In this document: piece by piece, positions 35,614 to 47,720 of the stretch
How positions within the stretch are numbered: the first letter of the stretch is position 1
Layout of the letters: each line of letters starts with the position of its first letter
NCBI GenBank assembly: GCA_024362935.1
Contig: JANCRA010000176.1
Span: 62,001 to 126,000, forward strand
Direction: 5' to 3'
Source: Setophaga petechia
Lineage: Eukaryota; Chordata; Aves; Passeriformes; Parulidae
DNA length: 64,000 nucleotides
The notes under the pieces: generated by a model
Database searches by the model: none
The model's input: the letters and a program-made list of their open reading frames with translations, nothing else
Told to the model about the DNA's origin: nothing
Made by a program: the position numbers and the translations under genes

Positions 35614-36480
35614 GATTCCCGCCGGGAATGTGCCCGCGGCCCTCGGGAATGCGGGCCCCCCCGCCCTCAGCGCGGAGCCCGAGCCATGGCCCCGGGCAGG
35701 CGGGGGATGCCGGCCGGGATGCGGGGAAAGCGGGAATGTGTCCAGCCTGAGCTCGGGATCCTCTTCCCGCCGCGGCGCAGCCCCCGGAGCGCCTCAGCCC
35801 ACCCCACCCTCCTCTTCCTCTCCCTCCTCCTCCTCCTGCTGCTGCTGCTGCTGCTGCTCCTGGCCGTGGATCCCGACCCTATGGAAGCGCCGGCGTCCGG
35901 CCAGGAGCTGCCCAAGGACGCATGGCCCGGGATGATCCCAAAAGCTCCCGATCCCGCATTCCCTGAGCCTCCCCCCCCCTTCCCGGAGCAGCGAGGATGA
36001 GTGGAAAGCTCTTCCTCTTCCTCCTCCTCCTCCTCCTCGCTGCTCCTCGCTGACAATGCTGGAATAACGCTCCAGGATTGCCATGGCAACGGCAGCTCCA
36101 AGGATCCCTGTGCCTGCGGCAGGGATCCAGCGGGGCGGATTCAGCCCCAGCCGGGCCCACACAGGCGCTGTCACCGGGGTGGGGGGGACACGCCATGAGC
36201 CCCCCTTCCCCCGGCCCCCCAGCGCCCCTCGGATCCCTTGGAAAAGCGGCGGCGGGGATGCGGAGGAGCGGGACGAGGAGGAAGGCACCGGGCAGAGGGA
36301 GCAGCGGGAAGCGCCGAGGGGCAGCGGCTCACCCCGGGCTGGAGCGGCTGGAGCGGCCCGAGCGGCCCCGCCGGGGCTCCCAGCGCTGATTCCCGGCTGA
36401 ATTCCCGAGGATTATTCCCGGCTGAATTCCCGGCTGAATTCCCGAGGCTGCCAGCCGTTCCCACGGCTCGTGCCTTTGTG
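35614..36480 (-). promoter_or_regulatory. CpG-rich candidate intragenic promoter
   Basis: Directly upstream of the ATG at 35613, the sequence is non-repetitive and CpG-dense (for example gccgcgggcacattcccggc and ggcggcggggatgcggagga), with a CTG run near 35837-35855 and GGA/TCC runs near 36005-36040. No TATA box is evident, as usual for CpG-island promoters. The call rests on position and composition only. Confidence 0.4.
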
Positions 36481-36589
36481 CCGTGACAGGATAATTGGAG
36501 CTCCTCGTGCCAGCAGCGCTCCCTCCTTCCCCTCCCTTCCCTCTTCCCTCCCTTCCCTCCCCCGAGCCCCGCGTGCTGCGCTGGGAGCG

Positions 36590-38720
36590 GCCCCGATCCC
36601 GGCCCCCCTCATTCCCTGCTCCCATCCCCCTGCTCCAGCCCTGCTCCCACCCCCCTGGCTCCACTCGCTACTCCAATCCCCCTGATTCCACTCCCTGACT
36701 CCATTCTCTACTCTAATCCCTGCTCCCATCCCCTTCTCCCATCCCCCTGCTCCCATCCCTCTGATTCCATCCCTGATTCCATCCCTGATTCCATCCCTGC
36801 TCCCATCCCTGATTCCATCCCTGCTCCCATCCCTGCTCCCATCCCTGATTCCATCCCTGCTCCCATCCCTGCTCCCATCCCTGCTCCCATCCCTGATTCC
36901 ATCCCTGCTCCCATCCCTGATTCCATCCCTGCTCCCATCCCTGATTCCATCCCTGATTCCATTCTCTACTCTAATCCCTGCTCCCATCCCCTACTCCCAC
37001 CCCTCTGATTCCATCCCTGCTCCCATCCCTGATTCCATCCCCTGCTCCCATCCCTGATCCTGCCCCTGCTCCCATCCCTCTGATTCCATCCCCTGATCCC
37101 ATCCCTGATTCCATCCCTGATTCCATTCTCTACTCTAATCCCTGCTCCCATCCCCTACTCCCACCCCTCTGATTCCATCCCTGCTCCCATCCTTGATCCT
37201 GTCCCTGCTCCCATCCCTGCTCCCATCCCTGATTCCATTCTTTACTCCAAGCCCCCTGCCCCCATCCCTGTTTCCAATTCCTGCTTCCATTCCTGTTTCC
37301 ATCCCCTGCTCCTCTCTCCTGCTCCCATCCCATTTCAATCCCCTGCTCCAATCCCTCTCTTCCCATCCCTGCTTCCATTCCTGCTCCTCTCCCTGATCCT
37401 GTCCCTGTGTTTCCATTCTCTGCTCCTCTTCCTGCTCCTGTCCCTCCACGTCCACCCTCTGCTCCTATCCTCCCATTTCCATTCCCTGCTCCCATCCCTC
37501 TGCTTCCATCCCTTCTCCCATTCCTGCTGCCATTCCTGCTCTTGTCTCTTCTGTCCCCTAATCCTGTCCTGTTTCCATTCCCTGCTCCCCTTCTTGCTTC
37601 TGTCCCTCCACTTCCACCCTCTGCTCTTTCCCCCATTTTCATTCCCTGCTCCAATCCCTCTGCTTCTATCCCTGCTCCCATCTCCTGCTCCCATCCCTGC
37701 TTTTGTCTCTCCTGTCCCCTGCTTCCATCTCCTGCTCCTTTCCCCCATTTTCATTCCCTGCTTCCATCCCTGCTCCAACCCCTCTTCTATATCTGCTCCC
37801 ATTCCTGCTGCCATTCCTGATTTTGTCTGTCCTGTCCCCATGTTTCCATTCCCTGCTTCCATGCCTGCTCCTGTCCCTGCTCCCATCTCCTACTCCTATC
37901 CCTCCATTTTCATTCTCTGCTCCCATTCCTGCTGCCATTCCTGATTTTGTCTGTCCTGTCCCCTGCTCCTGTCCCCATGTTTCCATTCCCTGTTTCCATT
38001 CCCTGCTTCCATCCCTGCTCCTGTCCCTCCACTGCCATGCCCTGCTCCTTTCCCCCATTCTCATTCCCTGCTCCCATCCCTCTGCTCCCATCCAGTTTCC
38101 ATTCCCTGCTCCCACCCCAGCTCCCATTCCTGCTCCTGTCCCCCCCGTTTCCATCCTCATATTCCCATTCCCTGCTCTCATTCCCAGTTTTCATCCCTCC
38201 ACTTCCATCCCCTGTTCTCATCTCTCTGCTCCCATCTCCTGCTTCCATTCCCTGCATTTCCATCCCATTTCCATTCCCTGCTCCCATCCCTGTGCTGCCA
38301 TTCCCTGCTCCCATCCCTGTGCTGCCATTCCCTGCTCCCATCCCCTCTCCTGCCCCTCCACTTCCATCCTGTTTCCATCTTCCTGCCCCTGTCCCTCCTG
38401 TCTCCTTTCCATCCCTGTTCCTGCCCCCTGTTCCCATCCCTCTGCTCCCATTCCCTGCTCCCATCCCTCCACTTCCATCTCCTGTTTCCATCCCTGCTTC
38501 CATCTTGCTGCTCTCTCCATTCCATCCTATTCCTGCTTCCCAAACTCCCATCCCCCTGATTCCATCCCCTTTTCCCATCTCCATAATTCCATACCCTGCT
38601 CCCATACCCATAATTTCATCTCCTTTTCCCATTCCCCTTTTCCCATCCCCATAATTCCACCCCCTTTTCTCTCATTCCCTTTTTCCCACCCTCCTGCTCC
38701 CATTCCCTGGAATTCCAGTC
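36590..38720. repeat. 2.1-kb pyrimidine-rich array (ccatccctgctc units)
   Basis: Units of 12 bp such as ccatccctgctc and ccatccctgatt dominate to about 37,240. They grade into looser ttccattccctgctcccatc words with higher-order repeats to about 38,700. The plus strand is mostly C and T. Long Met/Gly/Ser/Arg-type frames on the minus strand are artefacts. Confidence 0.9.
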
Positions 38721-39160
38721 CCAATCTCCCCAAACCTCTCCTGGTTCCTTCCAGATGTTCCCGTCCTTCCGGACAAATCCCTGCCCTGCCCGAACTCCTG
38801 GATCTGCTCCTGGAATCCAGAACCCATGGAATGAAATCCCAGAATTTTCTGGGATCCCCCAGGACCAGCCGTGCCCAGGAATTCCCACAGCGACCCTCTG
38901 GCTCCACCCCAGAATTCCCGGTGATCCTTTGGGATCACCATCCTACCCCACAACATTCCTAGAAATTCCCAGGGTTGCTTCCCATCCCAACAATTCCCAG
39001 GTGGAGCCGGAGCCTGGAGCAGCTGATGGGAATTCCAGGAATTCCCAATCATGGGAATCAAAAGTGATTCCAAAAATCCATTCCCAAATCCCTCCCTGAA
39101 TTCCCAGCCCATCCCTTCCTTCCTGCATCCACGAGCTCCCAAAACTCTTGTTCCTCATTT
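38721..39160. other. Intron-like DNA
   Basis: Non-repetitive; no feature supported. Confidence 0.35.
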
Positions 39161-39174
39161 GCCACAATTCCAGA

Positions 39175-39600
39175 AATTCCTGATTGTGGGAATCCAAGCA
39201 ATTTCCAAAAAACACCACAGCTCCAGGAATTCCAGACCTTGGGAATCCAAGCAATTCCCCAAAACCACCACAGCTCCAGGAATTCCAGACCTTGGGAATC
39301 CAAGCAATTCCTAAAAAATACCACAGCTCCAGGAATTCCAGACCTTGGGAATCCAAGCAATTCCCAAAAACCACCACAGCTCCAGGAATTCCAGACCTTG
39401 GGAATCCAAGCAATTCCCAAAAACCACCACAGCTCCAGGAATTCCAGACCTTGGGAATCCAAGCAATTCCCCAAAACCACCACAGCTCCAGGAATTCCAG
39501 ACCTTGGGAATCCAAGCAATTCCCAAAAACCACCACAGCTCCAGGAATTCCAGACCTTGGGAATCCAAGCAATTCCTAAAAAACACCACAACTCCACAAA
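39175..39600. repeat. Minisatellite, 53-bp unit, eight copies
   Basis: The unit ggaattccagaccttgggaa + tccaagcaattcccaaaaac + caccacagctcca repeats about eight times with very few differences, suggesting recent expansion or gene-conversion-like homogenisation. Confidence 0.93.
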
Positions 39601-39654
39601 TGTGGTTGGGACCTTCCTGATCTTCCCTGCCCACCTCCCGCATTCCCAAAAATC

Positions 39655-41740
39655 AGCTCATCCCAGAAAATGGCACATCCCAAAAATCAACAAGTCCCAA
39701 AAATGGGAACATCCCCAAAAAGGGGCGCCTCCCAAAAATCAGCACATCCCAAAACAGGTGCATCCCAAAAATGGGAACATCCCAAAAATCTTTGTATCCC
39801 AAACATTAATGCATCCCAAAAATCAGCACATCCAAAACCAGGCGCATCCCAAAAATCAGCATATCCCAAAAAAATGGCACTTCACAAAAATGGACACATC
39901 CCAACGTAAGCAAATCCCGAAATGGGCTCATCCCAAAAAATTATGCATCCCAAAAATCAGCACAATCCAAAATGAGCAAATCCTGAAAATTTTTGCATCC
40001 CAAATATGGAAGTGTCCCAAAACTCTGCACATCCCAAAAATCAATGCATCTCAAAAAAATGGGCACATCCCAAAAAATGGCACATCCCAAAAAATCAATG
40101 CATCCCAAAAATCTTCACATCCCCAAATGGACACATCCCAAAATAAACACATCCTGATAAATCAAAACATCCCAAAAATCACCACATCCCAAAAAATGGA
40201 CACATCCCAAAAGTTGGAACATCCCAAAATGGGAACATCCCATAAACCAGCACATCTCAAAAATCCGCACATCCTGAAACTGACGCATTCCAAAACCCAG
40301 TATATCCCAAAAATCAGCGTATCCCAAAAACTGGCACATCCCCAAAAAAATGGAAACATCCCCAAAACCTGGCACATCCCAAAAATCATTGCATCCCAAA
40401 AATCAGCATATCCCAACATCAGCACTTCCCAAAAAGCGGCACATCCTGAAATTGGCGCATCCCAAAACCAAGTGTATCCCAAAAACTGGCACATCCCAAA
40501 AATCAGGACATCCCGAAAAGTGGCACATCGCAAAAAATGGACATATCCCAAAAATCATTGCATCCCAAAAACTGTTGCATCCCAATGCCAACACATCCCA
40601 AAAAGTGGCACATCCTGAAATTGGTGTATCTCAAAAATTAGCACATCCCAAAAAACTGGTGCTTCCCACCTGGAATTTTCCACCCCCGCCACTCCCTCTC
40701 CTCGCTGGGGCCACTCTGGCCCATCCTGAATCCCCAGAATCCCCCAAATCCCACAAACCAGCACATCCCAAAAGATGGCACATCCCAAACATCAGCACAA
40801 CTCAAAAATCAGCACTTCCTGAAACTGGTGCATCCCAAAACCTAAACCTCATGTATCCCAAAAATCAGCACATCCCAAAAACTGGGACATTCCAAAAAAT
40901 TGCCATATCCCAAAAATTGGCATATCCCAAAAATCGTCTCATCCTAAAAACAGCATATCCTGAAATTGGCACATCCCAAAAAACAAAGTATCCCAAAAAT
41001 CAGCACATCCTAAAAAATGGACACATCCCAAAAATCATTGCACCCCAACACTAACACGTCCCAAAAATTGGCACATCCCAGAAACTGGCACATCCCAAAA
41101 ACTGTTGTATCCCAAAAATTGGCATATCCCAAAAATCGTCTCATCCCAAAAAACAGCATATCCTGAAATTGGCACATCCCAAAAACCAAAGTATCCCAAA
41201 AATCAGCACATCCTAAAAAATGGACACATCCCAAAAATCATTGCATTCCAAAAAGTGGCACATCCCAAACATCAACAAATCCCAAAAATCAGCGCATCCT
41301 GAAATTGGTGCATCCCAAAACCTGACCTATCCCAAAAATCATTGCATCCCAACATCAACACATCCCAAAAATTGGCACATCCCAGAGACCGGTGCATCCC
41401 AAAAATTGCCGTATCACAAATATTGGCGTATCCCAAAAATTGGCTCATCCCAAAAAACATCACATCCTGAAATTGGTGCATCCCAAAAATCAGCACATCC
41501 CAAAAACTGGGACATTCCAAAAAACAGACATATCCCAAAAATCATTACATCCCAACATCCACACATCTCAAAAATTGACACATCCCAGAGATTGGCGCAT
41601 CCCAAAAATCATTGCATCCCAAAAACTAGCACATCCCAAGAACTGGAGCATCCTGAAATTAGCGCATCCCAAAACCAGGCACATCCCAAAAACCAGGCAC
41701 ATCCCAAAAATCTGCGCATCCCAAAAACCTGCGCATCCCA
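39655..41740. repeat. 2.1-kb minisatellite, about 16-17-bp unit (cacatcccaaaaatcag)
   Basis: Over 100 copies of cacatcccaaaaatcag and variants (gcatcccaaaaattgg, catcctgaaattggc). It ends about 110 bp from the donor of the 41851-41986 exon. A 70-bp non-array insert at 40,665-40,735 copies the exon-proximal intron, see findings. Confidence 0.93.
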
Positions 41741-41850
41741 ACCTTCCCACCCTGGAATTTCCCACCCCTGCCACTCCCTCTCCTCGCTGGGGCCGCTCCG
41801 GCCCATCCCGATCCCGCGGAGTCGCGGGATTCCCGGGAATTGCGGCTCAC

Positions 41851-41986
41851 CCTTTTTGCGGGATCCCTCCTCGGAGTCGGGCTTGCGGCTGACGGACACG
41901 ACTTTCATCAGGAGGTGATTCCCGCCCTGCCGGATCAGCGCCACCACCTGCTTGTGCCCCACCTTCACCACATTCACTCCGTTCAC
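41851..41986 (-). CDS. SHANK3: SHANK3 exon, C-terminal half of the PDZ domain (equivalent of human exon 16)
   Basis: A 136-bp exon with acceptor AG at 41987-41988 and donor GTGAGC at 41845-41850. It encodes VNGVNVVKVGHKQVVALIRQ, then GGNHLLMKVVSVSRKPDSEE and GSRKK plus one base. This covers the PDZ strand and helix alphaB. The His of VGHKQVV is the helix residue that in class I PDZ domains contacts Ser/Thr at position -2 of the ligand; SHANK3 PDZ binds C-termini such as those of SAPAP/GKAP proteins. The tail PDSEEGSRKK is diverged from mammals while the core is nearly identical. The preceding A-rich run (42000-42014) is the gene-strand pyrimidine tract. Confidence 0.97.
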
Positions 41987-42014
41987 CTGCATTCCCGGAA
42001 AAAAAAAAAAAAAC

Positions 42015-42240
42015 ATGGATCAGAATTCCCAGTTGGAAAAAAACCCCACTGAAGTAGTCCGCAAAAATCCCGTTTTTCCTATTTTTTTTTTCCCAGCTTT
42101 TCCCATCTTTTTTGCGGTGGTTGGGAGTCGCCGCCCGGTGATGGTGAGGAGGAGATGGGAACAACCAATTCCTGCTGGGAGATTCCCAAAAAAAAGGGGT
42201 TTTCCGAGGTTTTTTGGAGTGTCCGGTCATGGAATGTTCA
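42015..42240. other. Intron-like DNA upstream of the PDZ exon
   Basis: Non-repetitive intron between the exon's pyrimidine tract and the palindrome. Confidence 0.35.
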
Positions 42241-42242
42241 GA

Positions 42243-42908
42243 ATGGAGAGAATTCCATGAATAACCATTCCATGGATTCCAGTGAATCCCATGGGAACTT
42301 GCCCATGGAATGGGGTCAGCTTGGAGAGGGGGGAAAGGTCCGAGCTGGGATCCTCAGGAGGATTTTGGGATCTGGAGAATCCTGGCTAATCCCAAATTCT
42401 CTGGGATGGCAATCCCTGGATTTCTGCTCTTTCTTCCTGGTGAACATTCATCCCAAAATTCCCGGAGTTCTTCCCAACGCTCCATGTTTATCCCATGGAT
42501 CCATCCCAATGGACGGTCCTGAGCCCATTCCAGCTCCTTTGCTCCCGGAAACTTCAGAGTTGCCAATGATCCCACACCATGATTCCCAAGAATCCAAAGT
42601 TTCTGGGACCAAAGGATCTGGAATGGGCTCAGGACCGTCCCTTGGGATGGATTCATGGGATAAACATGGAGCATTGGGAAGAACTCCAGGAATTTTGGGA
42701 TGAAACTTCACCAAGAAGAAAGTGCAGAAATCCAGGGATTGCCATTCCAGAGAATTTGGGATTATCCACGATTCTCCAGATCCCAAAATCCTCCCGAGGA
42801 TCCTGGCTTGGACCTTTCCCCCCTCTCCAAGCTGACCCCATTCCATGGGCAAGTTCCCATGGGATTCACTGCAATCCATGGAATGGTTTTCCAGGGAATT
42901 CTCTCCAT
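42243..42908. repeat. 666-bp near-perfect palindrome (inverted repeat)
   Basis: Two arms of about 320 bp mirror each other around 42,575. Outer ends read gagagaattcc (left) and ggaattctctcc (right); inner marks are ggacggtcct at 42511-42520 and aggaccgtcc at 42631-42640. Both strands therefore give the same peptide-like text (WAQDRPLGWIHGINME). Arms differ by scattered substitutions only. No transposase or terminal repeat of a known family was recognised. Confidence 0.92.
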
Positions 42909-42909
42909 G

Positions 42910-44400
42910 TGCACCGAGCTCCTTCCAAACTGCCGGAATTCCACACCCCCATTCCAGAGCCAGGAATTCCTGGATCCTCATCCCTTTTCCCACCCCCTGA
43001 ATCATTCCCAGCTCCCATCCCAATCCTGCTGGATCCATCCCCCATGTGGGATCCAAGTGGGAATTTCAGGGAGCTCAGGAATTTTGTCCTTCCAGGATCT
43101 GCCACATCCAACCAAAAAAATCTGGGAGAAATCCAGAAATTCACGGGAGAATTCCCTTTTCCCAAGGGAATTCCTGAGCCTGGAACCTCCAGAGATTCCC
43201 TGACTGGAAGGGTTTGTGGAGTGGCAAATTCCTGGGGTTCTCCCATCAGCATTTCATGGGTTGGGAATGAAATCCTGGAATCTGGGAATCCCTGAGGCTG
43301 GAAATCCCACTGGGAGCATTCCCAGCAGTGCCATTCCCACCCCTGATCCATGGATTTAAAACCCCTTGGGAATGGCGATTCCCACTGCCCTGCTCAGCCC
43401 ATTCCAATCCTTCCCAACCTTTTCCACAAAGGATTTTTCCCAAATATTCCATTCCTGGCTCAGCATGAGGCCATTCCCTCTCATCCTGTCCCTTTTCCCC
43501 AGGATCACATCCCAATCCCAACCTGGATTCAGCCAGGGAATTGTTGGGAATTGTCTCCCACTCCTAATTCTATTTATTTCCACCTGAATTTGAAGGAATT
43601 CCAACAAAACCTCAGGATAACCTGAGCCCAACCTCCACCTCCGTGGAATTCCTTGGGATTTCAGTCCTGGAATTCCCTGTGCTCCCAATTCATCCCTGCC
43701 TTGATTTCCCTCAATTCCTCCCCTCCGGAAAACTGGGAGAGCCCAGTGCTCCTCCCGAGCCTCCGGAATTCCAGGGCTGAGCAGCATTCCCAGACCCCCC
43801 TCCCGCAGATCTCCGGGATCCGCTCTCCCAGCTCGGTAATTTGGGAATGGATATTTTTAGGAATTCCTCTCTCCTTGGTTACTGGGAAACTTCGTGTTCC
43901 GAGACATCTCCCGGAGAAATCCGAGCTCCGCATTCGTTCCCAACTCGGAGCAGAACATTCCAGCTTTTTATTCCCCACACCAGAGTATCCCAAATTTTGA
44001 GCATTTCCATAAAAAAACTGGAGTTGGATCAGCCTCTTCCCTCTTTTTAAATTTTTTTCCAATGCTCCCAAATTCCCAATGATCCGAAATCCCGGCCTTT
44101 GATATTTCCTCGGATCCTTTTTATCAACCTCCCACGCTCCGGAGCCGGAATTATCTGCATTTCCTGCTTTTTTTTGCTTCCTGACCTTTCCAGCAGGGAG
44201 AGGATCCGGGAATGCTTCAGCGTTCCCTCATTCCCACAATTCCAGAGGGGGAATTTTTTGTCCCAGAGGATTTTTTCCCTCTCCCCTCCTGTATTTTTGG
44301 GCTCCATGTCCTTAAAAAAATCTCTGGAATTTCGTTCATTGGGATCATGGAATTGTTGGGATGGGATTGTCCCATTCCCACCACTGCCCAGAGCAGGATT
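42910..44400. other. Intron with CR1-like traces
   Basis: Mostly non-repetitive. About 43,380-43,560 (catgaggccattccctctca, tcctgtcccttttcccca) resembles the complement of a CR1 internal region. No exon recognised. Confidence 0.4.
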
Positions 44401-44404
44401 TTTC

Positions 44405-44605
44405 CTCATTCCCAAAGAAAATCATGGAATTGTTGAGGTTGGAAAAGCCCTCAGAGACCACCACTAACCCACACTCCCAAATCCAGGTTTTTTGAACATT
44501 CCCAAGGATTTGACTCCACCACCACTCCTTCCAAAGTTTCCCAGCCTTTTCCATGGAGCAGCATTCCCAAATATCCCATCCAAACCTCCCTAGGGGATGC
44601 TGGGA
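44405..44605 (-). mobile_element. CR1 LINE fragment
   Basis: Complement of CR1: aatcatggaattgttgaggt, tggaaaagccctcagagacc, then gatttgactccaccaccact. A second, shorter relative with the same start lies at about 45,000-45,090. Confidence 0.7.
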
Positions 44606-45279
44606 TCCCACCTGGATCCCTCATTCCAGTTTTCCCTTCCAAAAACCTCAGGATAACAATAAAATCTGTCACTAAATCCTGACAATATCCACAGATTTCC
44701 AGCCATGTCTGTATCCCAAATCCTGGGAATTCCCACCTGGATCACTAATTCCTAAAGGAATCATGGAATTGTCATGGAAGTGGTCAAAGTTCTCCACTTC
44801 CAAGGCTCCTCATGAAAAAAATTCCAGGACTGAAAACCTCCCAGGATGGAGGGAGACAAAAGGCTGGAAATCCTGGATTTTCCTCTGGAATTCTGGTGGG
44901 ATTTTCCCAATCCCATTCCTGGAGAGGTTGGATCTTGGCAATTCCCCAGTCTGGCACCGGGAATTTTCTCATGGAGCCATTCCTGAAATGTGGCTCATGG
45001 GATCATGGAATTGTTGGAGGTTGGAAAAGCCCTCGGGGATCAAATCCCAGAATTCCCAGCTCTGCCAGGGCCACCCTGGATCCTCCCAATCCACTGGGAT
45101 TTGATTCCCTCCAGGAGGAATTTTCCCGATTTTCAGCCTAAACTGCGGCTGTTCCAGAGGCTGCTCCAGATTTTCCGGGAGGAATTCCTGCCAGCGCCTT
45201 CCCGAAGGGAATTCAGGGCTGGAATTGGCACCGAGGGCAGCTTGGGAGAGCTCCAGGAGTGACCCAATTCCCAAAGGGA

Positions 45280-45965
45280 ATGTGGGGACTCTGGATCCAC
45301 ACCTGGAGAATTCCAGATCCTCCTGATCCACGTCTGGAGGACTCTGGATCCTCCTGATCTGGAAAACTTCTGGAAGCTCCTGATCCCCACATGGGGACTC
45401 TGGATCCACGCCTGGAAAACTCCTGGAAGCTCCAGCCCCTGGAGGACTCTGGATCCCTCTGGATCCACACCTGGAGAATTCCAGAACCTCCTGATCCACA
45501 CCTGGAGAATTCCAGATCCTCCTAACCTGGAAAACTCCTGGAAGCTCCTGATCCACATGGGGGGATGCTGGATCCCTCTGGATCCACACCTGGAGAATTC
45601 CAGATCCTCCTGATCCCAGTCTGGAGAGTTCCTGGCACTTCTACCACCTGGAGGACCCCGGAGCCCTCTGGATCCACACTTGGAGAATTCCAGATTCTCC
45701 TGATCCACACTTGGAGGACTCTGGATCCTCCTGACCTGGAAAACTGGAAGCTCCTGATCCACATGTGGGGACTCTGGATCCCTCTGGATCCACACTTGGA
45801 GAATTCCAGAACTTCCTGATCCACACTTGGAGGACTGGATCCTCCTGATCCACACCAGGAGAATTCCACATCCTCCTGACCTGGAAAAATCCTGATCCAC
45901 ACCTGGGGACTCTGGATCCTCCTGACCCACACCTGGAGAACTCCAACATGTGGGGGACACTGGAT
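45280..45965. repeat. Minisatellite of ggatccacacctggagaattc units, main array
   Basis: Units of about 30 bp (ctggatccacacctggagaa + ttccagatcctcctgatcca) repeat about 22 times, broken by ctggaaaactcctggaagct variants. A detached piece of the same family lies at 48,045-48,200. Confidence 0.9.
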
Positions 45966-46524
45966 CCATCTGGATCCACACCTGGAGGATTTCTGGAAGC
46001 TTGGAATCCACAGGAATTTCCCCATGGAAAGGGAGTCAGGTCCTGGCAAGGGCTGCCCAGGGAGCTTTGGAGTGCCCATCCCTGGAGGTGTCCAGGGAAT
46101 TCCTGGAATTCCACTCGGTGCTCTGGGCTGTGGAGCAGGTCCAGCGCAGACTTGGTGCCCCTGGAATTATTTTCCAAGCCCAAGGATCTCGGGATTCGGA
46201 GGAGAAGCACACGGGACCAGCTCCAGGATTTTGGGAAGCCTCTCCCTGGCGCTGAGCAGGGACATTCTCGGTGTCACACTGGCCCCAAAAGGAAGCTGAG
46301 GGAATATGCCAGGCTGGAGCTGGGAAATTATCCATGGAAAAGGCCGAGAGGAGGAAAATCCGGAAATTGGATTTCATGGATAAAAGGAGTTCCCACAGCT
46401 CAGAGGGAAAGGGAAAATTCCCAGTGGGGAAGGAAGAGCTCAGGGAATTCCCAAAACAGCTCCGGAATCCACTGGAATGAATCCAGAGGAGGCTCTGGAG
46501 CTGCTCCAAGGCTGGAGCCCCTGT

Positions 46525-46868
46525 GGAGTCGGGTTGGAAAATCTGGGAATGTTCCCCTGGAGAAGGGAAGGCTCCAGGGAGAGCTTCCAGCACATTGCAG
46601 GCCTGCAGGGGCTCCAGGAGAGCTGCAGAGGGACTGGGGACACTGCAGGGACAGCAGCCAGGGAATGGCTCCCAGTGCCAGAGGGCAGCCATGGATGGGA
46701 TCTTGGCAATGAGGAATTCCTGGCTGGGCTGGAATTGCCAGAGCAGCTGGGGCTGCCCCTGATCCCTGGCAGTGCCCAAGGAAGGATTGGAGCAGCCTGG
46801 GATGGTGGGAAGTGTCCAGGGGTTGGAAGTGGATGGGCTGGGAGGTCCTTCCAACCCAAAGCTCACCA
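46525..46868 (+). mobile_element. CR1 LINE 3' fragment
   Basis: Sense CR1: gttcccctggagaagggaag, gcaatgaggaattcctggct, cagagcagctggggctgccc, cagtgcccaaggaaggattg, ending ggtccttccaacccaaagct. It is the inverse of the copies at 24,018 and 47,390. A further CR1 trace (plus) is at 46,030-46,140. Confidence 0.85.
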
Positions 46869-46869
46869 G

Positions 46870-47150
46870 GATTGGGGAATTGTGGAATCCTTGCCCATGG
46901 AATGCCGGCAGTGCCTCGGGAAGGGCCCCCGAGCCCCCCAGGGATCCGTGCAGGGACAGCCCGGGCACAGTGGGATGTGCCCCGGGCTGGGGGCCAGGGC
47001 AGCTCTGCTGGGAGCGGGGCAGGGGTCGGGAATGTCCTCCTGGCCCTGCCCAGCTCCTGCCAGGAGCCAGCGGGGATCGGGATCTGCTGCAGGAATGAGC
47101 CCCGGGAACAGAGGGAGCGGCCCCAGCCTGGGCCAGGGCAGGTTTGGGTT
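46870..47150. repeat. GC-rich interspersed block, copy 2 of 3 (inverted)
   Basis: Reverse complement of 23,720-24,017 and 50,580-50,860 with few differences (for example gaatgccggcagtgcctcgg and tgcaggaatgagccccggga). It abuts a CR1 3' end in the same relative arrangement as copy 1, so CR1 plus block were probably copied together. Confidence 0.8.
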
Positions 47151-47389
47151 GGATATTTGGGAATTTTTCCATGGAAAGGAGCCTCCAACCATCCCAAGTC
47201 CCTCCAGGCTTTGTTTTCCTCCTTCTCCTGTCAGGACAAGCAGGAGTGGGAATGTCCCAGGTCTCCTCCCAGCTTTCCATGGAGACAGAGCCTCAAATCC
47301 TCAACGTGCAGAAAATCAGGATCAGATTCCCACCCAAAGCACGTCAGGCAGCACAAAATGCCAGAGATTCATCCCAGATGGAATCCTGG

Positions 47390-47720
47390 AATGGTTTGGG
47401 TGGGAAAGGATCTCAAAGCTCATTCCAGGGACACTTCCCACTGTCCCAGGCTGCTCCAATCCTTCCTTGGGCACTGCAGGGATCAGGGGCAGCCCCAGCT
47501 GCTCTGGCAATTCCAGCCCAGCCAGGAATTCCTCATTGCCAAGATCCCATCCATGGCTGCCCTCTGGCACTGGGAGCCCTTCCCTGGCTGCTGTCCCTGC
47601 AGGCCTTGTCCCCAGTCCCTCTGCAGCTCTCCTGGAGCCCCTGCAGGCCCTGCCAGGGGCTCTCAGCTCTCCCTGGATCCTTCCCTTCTCCAGGGGAACA
47701 TTCCCAGCCCTCCCCGTCTG
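47390..47720 (-). mobile_element. CR1 LINE 3' fragment
   Basis: Complement of CR1: ggaatggtttgggtgggaaa, ctgctccaatccttccttgg, cagccccagctgctctggca, ccagggga acattcccagccc. With the plus copy at 46,525 it forms an inverted pair about 0.5 kb apart. Confidence 0.85.
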
